64,000 nt of DNA. Source: Puccinia triticina. Lineage: Eukaryota > Basidiomycota > Pucciniomycetes > Pucciniales > Pucciniaceae. Position 1 is the stretch's first letter. Every line of letters starts with the position of its first letter. A program made the translations under genes and the position numbers. The stretch spans positions 2,852,001 through 2,916,000 of the forward strand of contig NC_070561.1 in NCBI RefSeq assembly GCF_026914185.1. Direction: 5' to 3'. Positions 23,898 to 35,925 of the stretch are shown here, piece by piece. The notes under the pieces are model-generated. The model saw nothing but the letters and a program-made list of their open reading frames with translations, was not told the DNA's origin and searched no databases.

Positions 23898-25229
23898 TTG
23901 TAGATGACTATGTTGGCAAGTTGGAAGATACAAAGAGAATGAAAAATATATGAACAAATCATAGAGAGTCAGATTTCCAACTTGATGATCCTTAGCTTAT
24001 CAGAGGATGTGACAGTGATGAATATATTTTCAGTCTTGAGATAGCCTGCTTTCTTTTGTCTGCTGGATTGATTTGATTGGGAATAGACTGACATTTGACA
24101 ACAACTTTATCTTTCTGCTGTTGAGCTTCAACACAATTTGAAATCTTGATGAGGGCCTGACAAATGGCAGATTTTCTGAGTGGGATAACATGAGAACAAT
24201 AGATCAATACCTGGATTACATTCAAGTCAAAAGTTAATAAAAGAACTACCAAACTCACTGGAGATAATTTGTGCTGAGCCAGTACGATGCAGTCATAGTA
24301 ATGCTGCATGATATCACTACAAAGTTAAAGTGAAATTTAAATGAGTCTGTGGGCAACATGTTTCAGTTCTTTTGAATCTAGGACACTGACGGTATAACAC
24401 TCAAGATGGTGAGGGGGATGAGGCCACAGGTGGCAATGAGGGAGGAAGAGACAACACCAGCGAGTTGGTTTTGTTTGAGACAGAGCAGGGCGTCGGAGAA
24501 CATCTTGAGGAACAGGTATGATGGGCGTGTGGTGGTTTGGTGCTGGGTTGACCATCTTCTGGATTGGTAGGCCAGTTTTATCTGTTGGGCTGATGGTTTG
24601 ACTCGATGGTACAAGTCTTCTTTGATTTTGAATCTTAGCCAGATTTGTTTTGGTACACCAGGGGAGATATGTTCCCACTCTCCAGAGAGTGCCAGAGCTG
24701 AATTTTATGTCAGTTTTGGTTGGATGTCAGTCAGATGTACATTAGAAAATGATTCTGAATTTGTGTCAGAAACAAATCACAAGCTTTTGGTAATTTTGTT
24801 GAAAGTGATTCAGGAGTGAATGCAATGTTTTCTAAAGACTTCTCATGATTTAAGGGGAACTATATTCCAAAATTTCAATGAAATCAGATTTTGTTAAATG
24901 CAAACTCATCAATAAATCATGTTGAACTTATGTTGAAATGTAGCAAAACAGGCTAATAATTTCCAAATTCGCTTTTTCTGTACAAAATATATTTCCCCAA
25001 TTTGCTAATATTTTCCCTCAGGCTCAAACATACCAGCAAAAAATACATAGAAACAAGCTTTATTTCTTTTGCAGAGCTTTTGACATAAAATGCAGAAAAT
25101 TCTGCATCCCAATATTATCAAGTAGTATATATCAATGCAGGCTTGAGCTAATTGATTGATAGGTAGCCAGCAAGAGGTGTTGGGTACTGGAGCTGGCCAC
25201 TTTCCACCCGCATACCTGCGCGGGTGCAG
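23898..25229. other. Spacer, no supported gene
   Basis: No gene is supported. Minus-strand open frames at 24337-24678 overlap an LTR-junction-like palindrome (24657-24695) and lack family signatures. Confidence 0.4.
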
Positions 25230-25803
25230 CTACCCGCCACCTCTTTTGGATGAAGTTCTTGTTGGAATCCTTTGAATTCTGTTATTTCTCAGAAGAGAGA
25301 AAGCCTAGGTGAGTTGTACGATGTGTACATGCTCACAAGGATGAATTGCTGAAACACATTTTTGTTTCATGCGTAGACACAGCAGGTTCCAATTTGGAAC
25401 AGCTGAACAAGCGAGTTGCTTGCAAATCAAGAAGTGACGTCAGTTACGTCAACTTCTCCAATGACAATCAGAGATCATCAAACTCGAGGTGAGTTAATGA
25501 TCAAGCAGGTCAAGAGGAAATAAAGAAGAACTGATTACGTTCTTCAAACCTCTAAAAGTGCAGCAAAGTCGTTGACTGTCATCAATGCAAATAACACAAA
25601 TCTTATTGATTGTATCACCTCACCAAATACTTGTGAGTAAGGAAGATAAACATAACTGTTTCTTAAAAAGAGTTAACGATGAGTTACTCTTTATTCTAAC
25701 AAGTTATTGTTTTTCTCCTAGATCAGCCGAAAGATCTTTAATCAATAAAGATTCATTTGGACTAAGCGACATTGCTTTGCAAAGTAATTTGATCATTAAT
25801 AAG
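25230..25803 (+). pseudogene. Exon-like segments of an unknown gene, ending at a transposon
   Basis: Stretches with good splice borders occur here: 25379-25490 (after GCGTAG, before GTGAGT), about 25555-25630 (before GTGAGT) and 25731 onward (after CTCCTAG). Each has at least one open frame, but I could not join all three in one phase. The last open segment would reach a TAG stop just beyond the foldback element, because the 8-bp duplicated target sits right before it. This may be a small gene hit near its end. I do not recognise the product. Confidence 0.25.
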
Positions 25804-27548
25804 CGGATGTATTTCGCACACTGCAAAAAACTTGTCGCGCACTGCAGGGGGCGTCCACTCAACGTCCCAGCCACAGTGGGTGGTAGCTCAAAACGCTTTG
25901 CGCACTGCAAATGAAAAAGCTTGAAAATCCCCTTTTTTTTCTGCCAGCCGGCAGAGGGGATTTTTCTTGCCCCTCCTCCATTTTCTTGGGGTATTTGGAC
26001 CCCTCAGCATGATGTAGAAAAAGGATAACAAAGAAATACAAAAACTAAGCGGAGCGCCTCCCCGGGGCGCACCCCCCGTGGATTTTCAACCTGCCAAAAG
26101 TCCATGGATCGGGTACACTGCCCCTCGAAAACAGAGTTTGAGGGGCAGAAGTACATACCCCATGACTTCGCCGTGCCGATGGCCGGCACAGGCTGGTCCC
26201 GGAGCGGAGTACAACATGCAAACTCCCCCGATGACCGGCCAGCACCCAGGGGGAGTGCAAATCACCGGTCATTGAGTGGATTAAGCAGTCCTCTCAATGA
26301 CTGGAACAGTCCCGGTCATTGAGAGAAGTAAACACACCTCTCCATGAACGGGACCGTTCTGGTCATCGAGAGGAGTACACACACCTCTTGATGACCGGAA
26401 CGGTCCCGGTCATCGAGAGGAGTAAACACACCTCTTGATGGCCGTAACGGTCCCGGTCATCGAGAAGAGTAAACAAACCTCTCGATGACCGGAACAGTCC
26501 CGTTCATCGAGAGGAGAAACTCTTGGTGACCAGAGCAGACCTGGTCATCAAAACTTAATCTGCTTGATGAACGGGTCTACTCCGGTCACCGAGAAGAGAA
26601 GCACTCCCTCAATGGCCGGAGCAAACTGTTCAAGGAGAGGAGTGATGAACGGTTCCCTCCGGTCATCGAGGGGAGTCTTTACTCCTCTAAATGACCGGAA
26701 CAGACCCGGCCATCGAGAGGAGGATCACTCTTGATGACCGGGCTCTTTACTTCCCCAGGTCATTGAGAGAAGATTAAAGACTCCTCTTGATGACCGGGTC
26801 TGTTCCAGTCGTTGAGAGGAGGAGTGTTTCCTCCTCTCGATGACCGGAATGGACCCGTTCATCGAGAAGAGGGTTTAATGCTCTGAGTCTTGATAACTGG
26901 AACGGTTCCGGTCATCGAGAGGATCATTTGGCCCTCTTGATGACCGGAACGTTCCCGGTCATCGAGAGGACCATTTCGCCCTCTTAATCACCGGAACGTT
27001 GCGGTCATTGAGATGACCATTTAGCCCTCTTGATGACCGGGACCGTTCCAGTCATCAAGAGGAGTGCTTAATCCACTCAATGACCGGTGATTTGCACTCC
27101 CCCTGGGTGCTGGCCGGTCATCGGGGGAGTTTGCATGTTGTACTCCGCTCCGGGACCAGCCTGTGCCGGCCATCGGCACGGCAAAGTCATGGGGTATGTA
27201 CTTCTGCCCCTCAAACTCTGTTTTCGAGGGGCAGTGTACCCGATCCATGGACTTTTGGCAGGTTGAAAATCCACGGGGGGTGCGCCCCAGGGAGGCGCTC
27301 TGCCTAGTTTTTGTATTTCTTTATCATCCTTTTTCTACGTCATGCTGAGGGGTCCAAATACCCCAAGAAAATGGAGGAGGGGCAAGAAAAATCCCCTCCG
27401 CCAGCTGGCAGAAAAAAAAAGCGGATTTTCAAGCTTTTCATGTGCAGTGCGCGAAGCGTTTTGAGCTACCGCGCACTGTGGCCGGGACATTGAGTGGACG
27501 CCCCCTGCAGTGCGCGACGAGTTTTTCGCAGTGCGCAAAGTACATCCG
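25804..27548. mobile_element. Foldback-like element with 0.5-kb inverted arms
   Basis: Arms at about 25804-26290 and 27062-27548 are inverted copies of each other with few differences; both begin CGGATGTA and include TGCAGGGGGCGTCCACTC. The 8-bp sequence TTAATAAG flanks both sides (25796-25803 and 27549-27556), an hAT-like target-duplication length. The centre is a tandem hairpin array listed separately. No transposase is encoded, so movement would need a protein from elsewhere. The arms contain short open frames that are mirror images and are not genes. Confidence 0.85.
26262..27085. repeat. Hairpin array 1 (GATGACCGG units)
   Basis: Roughly fifteen degenerate units of about 45-60 bp, each an imperfect palindrome built from CTCTTGATGACCGGAAC and its reverse around a short centre such as GGTCC. 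Units are separated by AGTAAACACACC-like spacers. It fills the centre of the foldback-like element. Confidence 0.85.
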
Positions 27549-27964
27549 TTAATAAGTTATAGCTAACAAGTATATGATTTATTAAACTGATTTCAACCTG
27601 TTGTTTATTTTTTGTTTGATAAGAAACAGTTTCATCAAACAGATCTTTAATCATCAACGAATATTATTGCTTTCAGTAAAACTCTTGATAAAATTAGCTT
27701 TTCTATTATTTTATTATTCATAGCAGATCACATCTGCCTTTAAGGTTATTTTTCTTTCTTTATTTTCTTTATAACTTGTACGCATATGTCAAAGATTAGC
27801 ATAATCATAAAAGAAATTATATCTTTAAGTTCTCCAATTCTTTCAGTTCTGAATCCCAATAACCGCACCTGCACCCGCACCTGTTGGGGGGGACCTGGCG
27901 GCCTAGGAAGGTACCCGCGCAGATACCCGCGGGTACCCGCATCTTGTCATTCACCTTGAAAACC

Positions 27965-28390
27965 GGAAGGAATCCCTTCTGGTTGATGTGGCTTTATAAT
28001 CTCTTTGAACAGAAGGGTTTCTTCTGGTCAGAGAGTAAATAAAAGCCTCTTCGCGTAGAAGGTATTCCTTCTGGTTGGGAACAATGAATGTCATCAACGA
28101 CCAGGAAGGCTTCCTTCTTGTGGCCAAGGGTTTTTAACCCCTGCGGACAAGAGGGTATCCTTCTGGTTTCCAAGGCTGTACAGCCCGGAGGACCCAAAGG
28201 AATCCTTTCTGGTTGCAGAGGTAATAGAACCTCGGCGAAAAGAAGGAATCCACTCTGGTTGTAGAGGTGATACCGCTTTGGCGACCAGAAGAAACTCTTC
28301 AGGTTTCAGAGTCTACACAGCCTCTGAAACCACAAGGATTCCCTTCTGGTCGCCGAGGTTGGCTGGAGTTGGACAACGTTGACAACCCAA
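27965..28390. repeat. Hairpin array 2 (AACCAGAAGG units)
   Basis: Units of about 50-60 bp contain AAGGAATCCCTTCTGGTT and its inverted partner, with links such as GTAGAGGTGATA. The design is like array 1 but the sequence is different. GC-rich GGGTACCCGC strings occur on both sides (27900-27940 and about 28547). Confidence 0.75.
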
Positions 28391-28689
28391 AGGAATCCGG
28401 GTTCAGGTGTGGGCGGGTGTGGGTTCAAACTTCAAATACCCGGTATCTGTTTGATTTTACCCGGAATCCCATAATCCGGACCCGCACCTTCTTGTCACCC
28501 AAATGTACGCGCGTACATGGTAATATCAGCATAGAGTTGGAAAACGGGTACCCGCTGGAGCTGGGCAAAACAAAGTTAAGAACCGATTGCGGGAACCTTC
28601 TATCTGCTGGCGGGTAACCCTGCTGGCCGGCAGGTACATGCCAGCGGATGGGCAATGATTGAACCGGTAGATTCAATCAATAAGTCGTT

Positions 28690-29330
28690 CTTTATTGTCC
28701 GGTGTGAATTCATCCTGGTCTCAGAGATAGTACAGTATCAATGGCCAAGAGAATTAATTCCTCCCGGTGGTCAAGACTTTATTGTCTCAGTGACCAAGAG
28801 GCATCCTCTAAGTCACCAAAAATGTACAATCTCAACAGCTGAGATGAATTCTCTCAGCCATCAAAACCTCAACTTCTCAACGGCTGGAGGGATTTCTTTG
28901 GTTCATCAAGACGGCAAAGCCCCAATGGCTGAGAGGAATACTCTCATTCATTGAGACTATACAGCAAAATCTGGGAGGATTCCTTCCAGAGATCAACATG
29001 CACATTCTTGACAAGCAGAGGTATTCCTCTTGGCCTTCAAGAATGCACAGTCTTGATGGCTGAGAGGATGCATCTGCGTCATGCAGACAATACAGTCTTG
29101 ACCTCTGGGAGGAATCCTCTTTGCCATCAAGACTGTACCTTCTTGAGGGCCGGGAGTATTCCTTCTGGAAATTAAGGCTGAAAATTCTTGAGTACTGGAG
29201 GAACTGCACTCCGTCATTGATACTGCACAATCTTGAGGACAGAAGATATTCCTAAGTCATCCAGAAAATTAAGTCTTGACACTTGGGAGGAATACTCCCA
29301 CCCATTTAAATATACTTACTGCACCATTTC
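28690..29330. repeat. Hairpin array 3 (CTCTCAGCCATCAAGAC units)
   Basis: Degenerate units of about 50-60 bp run up to the copia element. Each pairs a GGCTGAGAGGA half with its reverse and carries a TGTACAGTCTTGA-like link. Open frames that pass through it on both strands follow from the repeat and are not called as genes. Confidence 0.75.
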
Positions 29331-29386
29331 AAGCTTCATATTTATTCCTCTCAGCTGTTGAGACTGTACCATCTGAATGAATGAGA

Positions 29387-32300
29387 TGTTGCGGTGATAA
29401 ACTGGAACAGCAGAATGTGATGATGATGTTCGTGGAAGGATGATCATTGCATGAGAAAAGGAAAACAAGGAGAGAGAAGAGAGAAAAGAAAAGACAAAGA
29501 TACACTCACCTGGAACAGCAGAATGTGATGATGATGTTCGTGGAAGGATGAGGAAAGGTCCTTCCACGTCTGCTGCTCCAGGTGACTACAAAGGTGAAAT
29601 GTCACGAGCTGTGATATGTACACGAAAGGATTGAAGCACAAGAACTTGAGAAAAAGGAAAGAAATGACTACACAACCTCAACACCCCCCCTTGCTGAAAA
29701 CCTGAGAGAAAAGAAAAAGGAAAGAAAGAGAAAGGAACAACAATGATAGTGAGAGAAAGAAAAGAATTAGAGAACTCCAAAGCGCGCACGATGTTCTTCC
29801 AGTAGGGTACAACCAAGAGGCTTAGTGAGCATGTCGGCGAGCATATCCTTCGTGGAGACATGCAGGACCGAAATTTTTCCCAGTTTGACACATTCGCGGG
29901 AGAAATGATAACGCGCATCGATGTGTTTGGTGCGCGAGTGATGTTCAGGGTTCTTGGCGAGAGCTTCAGCACCAGCGTTGTCGACGTGTAATGGGATCGC
30001 AGTCTTTGGTCGGAGTTTGAGTTCAGTCAGAACGTAGCGGAGCCAAAGACCCTCTTTGCAGGAGTCAGAAAGAGCCTTATACTCCGCTTCGGTGCTCGAC
30101 AGTGACACTGTTGCCTGCTTTCGAGATTTCCAGGATATCGCCCCGTCGCCTAGTCGAAATGTGTATGCGGAGGTGGAGCGTCTGTTGTGGCGATCTTCAG
30201 CCCAATCAGAATCCGAGTAGCCAGAACAAGTTAAGGAGCCTCCCAGACGGAGGCGGAGGTGTTTAGTGGAGATGAGATAGTTGAGAACGCGGACGGCAGC
30301 TCTCCAGTGAGATTCGGAAGGATCACGGAGAAATTGAGACAATCGATTCACCGCAAACGCAATATCCGGGCGGGTACATTGGGACGCCCAGAGAAGCGCG
30401 CCAATGAGCTGCGGGTAAGGACCGGAGGAAGTTTGTTCGGTCTGTTTCCGTGGCACAAGATCCTTGAATAACAGATCGGTGGGCGTTTTTACCGAGACGT
30501 GAGAGTTACCAAGGAACCGTTGTTGTATATCATCTATGTAGTGAGGTTGAGATAGGTGGATGGTATTGTCTTCCAGGTTCCTGTCTATTTTCATGGACAG
30601 GAAATGATGGAGGTCTTCATCCGCACCGATTTTGAAACGTTTCCCGAGATTCTCAATGAGCGGGTCCACAAAAGTCGGTTTGCCGACTATCGCCAAGTCG
30701 TCTACATGCACAGTTACCGCTCCGACTAGAGATTGATTCCTGATTTCGAAATACAAGGTAGGGTCGTATTTTGATTGTGTAAGGCCTGCTTGCAAGAGAC
30801 CGTTATGCAATTCGAGATTCCATTCGCGTGGGGATTGCTTTAAGCCGTAAATCGACCGGTGAACCTCACAGACCCAATCTGGATGGTTGGGATCCTCGAA
30901 CCCTGGAGGTTGTTCCATGTACACAGGCTCTTCGAGGTGTCCGTTGAGGAAAGCTGTTTTGAAATCCACCTGTCTACCCTTCCATTTCTTGATGGCCAAG
31001 AGACTTAGAATCAGTCGGAGAGTCTCTAGTCGGAGGGTGGGCGCAAAGACTTCCTCGTAGTCAACACCCTGCACCTGAGTATATCCCATTGCCACAAGCC
31101 TGGCCTTGAGTTTTTGTATGGACTTGTCGGGTCGTCGTTTGACCTTGAAGACCCACTTGGATTTGATGATTTTCCGTTTGAGAGGTCGGGGAACCAGGCG
31201 CCACGTTTCCATGCCGAGGAGAGATAAAAATTCTTCTTCTGCCGATTTAAGCCAGCGAGCCTTGTGTGGCGACCGGAGAAGTTGTTTCCAGGTCTTAGGT
31301 GTGTCGACTTCGTCGTCGGGGGAGGTAGACTTGGCCCAAGTGCCGTAGCGTTTGGGAGCACGTAGCTGACAACCGGAGCGTCGAGCTGGTGGGGATGAAG
31401 GTCGAGGCGGCGGTGGTGGCTGAGAAGCAAAAACGGGTGACGGGGAAGGCGGGGAGGGAAAAGGAGGTGGCGGAAGGGGGGCAGGGGGAGGAGGAAGATT
31501 TTTCTGGGGACTTGGGGAGGGAGGAGAAGAAGGAGGGGGATTTTGCGGAGAAGCTGGGGAAGGAGGGGAAGCATTGAGAGAGGGAGGAGAAGATGGAGGG
31601 GGGGAATCTGATACGTCCCTGGGAGCGTGTATGGATGCAACAAGGCGCCGATCAAATCGAGGTTTGAGTGGGATATTAAGTGGTGGGGAATCTAGAATTG
31701 ATGGAGATATAGCCGGCGCCGGTGGAGCTGAGGACTTCGTCGAGGTGGGAGAAGGGGAAAGGTGCGCCGGCCACGGAACGTCAACAAATAATGGAGAAGG
31801 CTGGCGTTTTAGCTCGGCTCCGTAGGGAAATGAATCGTCGTCGAATAGGACATCCCGGGACTTTATTACTGACTTCTTTTCCATGTCCCAGAGTCGATAG
31901 CCGTTCCCATCGCCGAGATAGGAGAGAAGAAGAGCTGGACGGCCTTTTGCGTCGAGTTTCTGTTGATTGGCTTCTGGTACCTTGTACCACACCAGGCAGC
32001 CGAAAGGGTGAAGAGTTGAGAGATTAGCCAGTGGTTGTCGGAGAAGTTCGTTTGGCGCCTTGAAGCCTGCGGGAGTGTAACATGGAATGGAGTTTAGCGT
32101 GAAGGAGATATGACGCATCGCGTCTGCCCAGAAGAGTTTTGGAAGACCAGCACTCTGGAGGGAGCAGCGGATAAGATTGCCAAGTGTGCGATTGGTCCGC
32201 TCGGCAACACCATTTAATTCAGGAGAGTGAGGGGGGCCCGGTTCATGGGAAATTCCAGCAAGGTCGAGATAAGAGGTAAACTCAGAGGAGATATACTCCC

Positions 32301-34606
32301 CGCCGTTGTCCGATCGCAATGCCAGGATCCTGTGAGAGCCATCCTTCTCAAAATGGGCGCGAAAAATCTTAAAGCAGGAGAAAACATTCGATTTGGATTT
32401 CATGGGAAAAAGGGAAACAGCTTTTGAGAAGTCGTCGACAAAAGTAACAAAGTATTTGTATCCTTCTCTGGATACCACCTCAAACGAACCGACATCCGAA
32501 TGGATAAGCTTCCCGGGGGCGTCCGACCGATAATTCGAACGAGACTTGAACAAGGATCGATGCATCTTCGATTGTACACAGATCGTACACTTTTGAACGT
32601 CCACTTCGTTCATGACGCTCGGTTTGACGTTTAGGATTTTGAGTAGGCGTTTTAGAGGCCGGAGGCCTATGTGAGAAAGGCGCCAATGGTAACCCATGAG
32701 AGTGCTGTCAACAGAGGACAGACTGTGGGTCGAGGTGGAAAGCGACTTTACCTCATTGGATGGAAGGTAGTACAAACCCCCTTTGCGGTAGCCGTGTCCG
32801 ACAATCTCACCATCCACGGCGAGGGAGTTGGATTTGACGATGTCGCACCCATCCTTTTGGAAGATACAGGTGAGGCCAGCATCACACATCGCCGCAATTG
32901 ATAGGAGCGGTTCGTGTAGATCGGGAACCACCAGAGTCGGGACGGATACAGTCGTGGCGAGGGGAAGATCGGCAGTCCCGTGATGAGAGGCCTTCACGGT
33001 TGAGTTGTCGGCCAGGCGAATGGGAGTGGAGTCGGGTTTGATGTTTTTGACATCCGCACGGTAAGGGGTCATACAATTTGAGCACCCGGAGTCAAGATTT
33101 GCATCCTTGCGGGAGACTGCGGCAGAATTCGCAGCGTGGTCAGTAAGAGCTACAGCGTTACCTGCTTTAGCTGAAGGATGGGCTGAGCTGTCGACGTCCG
33201 AGCCTGAGTAATCGGAGTCATCTTCATCTCCGTCACCACCGAGGTCCACGACGCTTGTTTGGCCTGCTTTTGCAGGAGGTTTTTGACGGAAACGATTTCC
33301 TGACGACTTGCCTGTGCGACCCCCGGCTTCAGAACGGCGGGAAGAGGAGTTTTGACGGTCATGTTCCGCAAGTACCCTTGCGGCGTTCTCGCAGATTTCG
33401 AGATTGTGGCCGGATCTCTTACAGAAAGAGCAGAAAAGAGAGTGATCGGCTGGTGGTCTAGAGGATCGGGGCGGGGCCTGGCGAGAGAGTGAGGCCTTCG
33501 CGACGGACTCCACGAGAGCTTGATCTTTGTTCCTGGTCTTTCTACGAAGTTCTTCCGCTTTCAGGGCATCCAGGATTTTGACGGGAGGAACTCTGGGGTC
33601 GTTCATCATTGCGGAGACGCAAGACAGCCAGTCAGATGGCAGAGAGGTGAGAATCGACGACGAGTAGATGTCGTCCAGAGTGAGCGGGGCATCAGCGGTG
33701 ATGAGAGCTGAGAGGCTCTCGAACGTTTTGGCCATCTCGTCCAAGTGAGCGGTCAGGTCATCGCCCGTCATTCAGGCGGTCGTGAGTTTGCGAAGAAAAT
33801 AGGTAATGCCCCCAGCAGATGAGTCCTGATGGGCCTCCTTGAGGGCTGTCCAGAGAGCACGAGCGTCCGTGGTGATGTGATGAACCTTTTGGACATGCGC
33901 TGCGTGGATCGTGCTGGAGATAGCTCCGAAAGCGGCTTTGTTGTTGCGAGCCCAGTGTGGATTTGCTCTGGCCTTCGCGATATCATCGTCGATAACGTAC
34001 ATGACATCGGTGGTGTTGAGATGGGCCCGCATAAACCAGGTCCACTCGTTGTAGTTGGAGCCTGGTCCGGGGGGCTTGAGCCGCTCGATGGTGGTGGTTT
34101 TGAGAGCTGGATGAGTCCAGGTTTCTTGGTCGGGTTTAGAAGACATAGTCGGAATCGGTCGACTAGTGGACGAGTTTGTCGAAGACTTGGGTTCGGGTTC
34201 AGATTTCGGTGGTGATGGTGTCATGAACCGGAAGCTTTATCGAGAAGCGTACGGATCCTCCACGCTGATAGAGATGTTGCGGCTTTAGCGGCAAATGGCG
34301 CTCATAACCTGTTGCGGTGATAAACTGGAACAGCAGAATGTGATGATGATGTTCGTGGAAGGATGATCATTGCATGAGAAAAGGAAAACAAGGAGAGAGA
34401 AGAGAGAAAAGAAAAGACAAAGATACACTCACCTGGAACAGCAGAATGTGATGATGATGTTCGTGGAAGGATGAGGAAAGGTCCTTCCACGTCTGCTGCT
34501 CCAGGTGACTACAAAGGTGAAATGTCACGAGCTGTGATATGTACACGAAAGGATTGAAGCACAAGAACTTGAGAAAAAGGAAAGAAATGACTACACAACC
34601 TCAACA
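29387..34606 (-). mobile_element. Ty1/copia LTR retrotransposon, full length
   Basis: LTRs of 297 bp at 29387-29683 and 34310-34606 appear identical by eye. The 5-bp TGAGA flanks both sides (29382-29386 and 34607-34611). Transcription runs right to left, so 34310-34606 is the 5' LTR. A purine tract AAGGGGGGG directly precedes the 3' LTR. Each LTR contains an internal duplication of about 40 bp (CTGGAACAGCAGAATGTGAT and onward). It inserted recently, beside or in hairpin array 3. Confidence 0.97.
29767..34224 (-). pseudogene. Copia gag-pol polyprotein with one in-frame TGA
   Basis: The true ATG is at 34224. The first 150 codons (gag N-terminus, with LKPPGPGSNYNEWTWFMRAH) end at an in-frame TGA at 33774-33772, after which the same frame stays open to 29767 (1334 more codons). 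Visible in order: zinc knuckle CSFCKRSGHNLEIC; protease ANLDSGCSNCMTP; integrase with HWRLSHIGL, HSDVGSFEVV and the DNGGEYISSEF/ELNGVAERTNR part of the D,D35E core; a Pro-rich linker; reverse transcriptase with WVFKVKRRPDGS-like opening, QVDFKTAFLNGHLEE and catalytic VHVDDL; RNase H with SGYSDSDWAEDRHN and SSTEAEYKALSD. The stop is probably a CGA-to-TGA mutation, though readthrough between gag and the rest cannot be excluded. Everything else looks intact. Confidence 0.93.
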
Positions 34607-34611
34607 TGAGA

Positions 34612-35925
34612 GCCAGAGCTCAGATGAATACTGTGGTGGTGTACATAGCACACAAGGACATCTCAATCCTCCAGCGTACAGTTGCCTTGAGCCTACGTGT
34701 CTGTAGACTATGTTAGACAGATGGAAGGGACGGACAAAAATATTTAATCCCCATCCTGAATGCCTGATATGGTCAACCAGGGGTTCTGCACTGCACACTC
34801 CTCAAATGAAGGCACACACAGGCCTTCACACCTCAAACCAATGGATGCAAACCATGAATTACTCAAATAAGGAATACATGGAGTGCACACAACAAAATGA
34901 GGTGTGCATGCTGGTGTGTGGGGCGCACAACTTATTTCATGGGTGTGTATCTATAAGCCCATGTCAATTTAATTTCAATTATTAAATTTGGAATTAGGAT
35001 TCAACAACAGTTGTGTTTAATTTTGATCTAAAGATGTCAGAGTCATTTTGGAATAGTGTTTCATATAATAATCCATTTTAAACAGATTAATGTTCACTGA
35101 AACCCAATAAATGATATGAATTGCCAAAAATTTAAAGTTAACTTGTACTTTGATTGCCGCCATTGCATCTTTACAGTTTGAACTGAGTTCCAGTTGATTT
35201 CCAGTTGACCAGTTCCAAGCAATTTCTGCATGAGTGTTAGATGCGTTCCAGATCAGTTCCACATGATTTCAAGAATTGATCATTGTTTCCTAACACTATG
35301 TTCACCAAATGCCTCCAGCACAGTTACAGAAAACAATTCATGTGTGGCACTCCCTGGAGAGTGGGAACAGATCTCCCCTGGTGGTAGCAAGGGTTGGGGG
35401 AATAGTTTCTTGGTGAGTCTGTGGGCCGACTGGCTTGGGTTGGCTGCGAGTGCGGAGGTGATTGAGGGTGCGCTTAGGTTGATGTGAGTCTGTGAGCTTT
35501 GTTGAGGGTTTGTTGTTGCCATGATATGTACAGCTGGTTTTCTCGCTTCTTCTATTTGGTGGTGGTGGTGGTGGTACAGACTGGGTGAGTGGATGTGTGC
35601 GCACTCTTTCCCCTCTTGACTGTGTTTGTAAACTTGGGAAATCTGTGACAGACTAGGCAACAGGGCGGTGACAGCGCACAGCGGGCTTGGCGCGGACAAC
35701 CTCCCCGGCCAGGGGGCCGCAGAGAAAATTGACCAAACCTGTCAACTCCTCTCAGACCTGTCCCTCCATACTCAATTTCTGAGCTGACCATACATAAACA
35801 AGGAAGAATCCAGTTTTTGTACATCGGCTGGGCTTTCAAAGAATCCAACTATTAACTCAATAGTGACATGTCAAAGCTTTAATTGTTGGCAAAATCAGTT
35901 TCAACATTTAATCTTGTAATCACTT
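34612..35925. other. Spacer between copia element and right inverted arm
   Basis: No supported gene. A palindromic LTR-junction-like motif with GGCACTCCCTGGAGAGTGGG lies at about 35345 and resembles those at 22337 and 24657. Confidence 0.4.

Noticed and set aside
26262..27085. CRISPR array
   Set aside because: Spacing is irregular, units are palindromic throughout with no unique spacers, and the genome is eukaryotic.
25704..27493. Paired open frames in the foldback arms
   Set aside because: The same peptides occur on both strands because the arms are inverted copies; no domain is seen.
31026..31655. Additional minus-strand open frame inside copia
   Set aside because: It overlaps the Pro-rich linker of the polyprotein in another frame.
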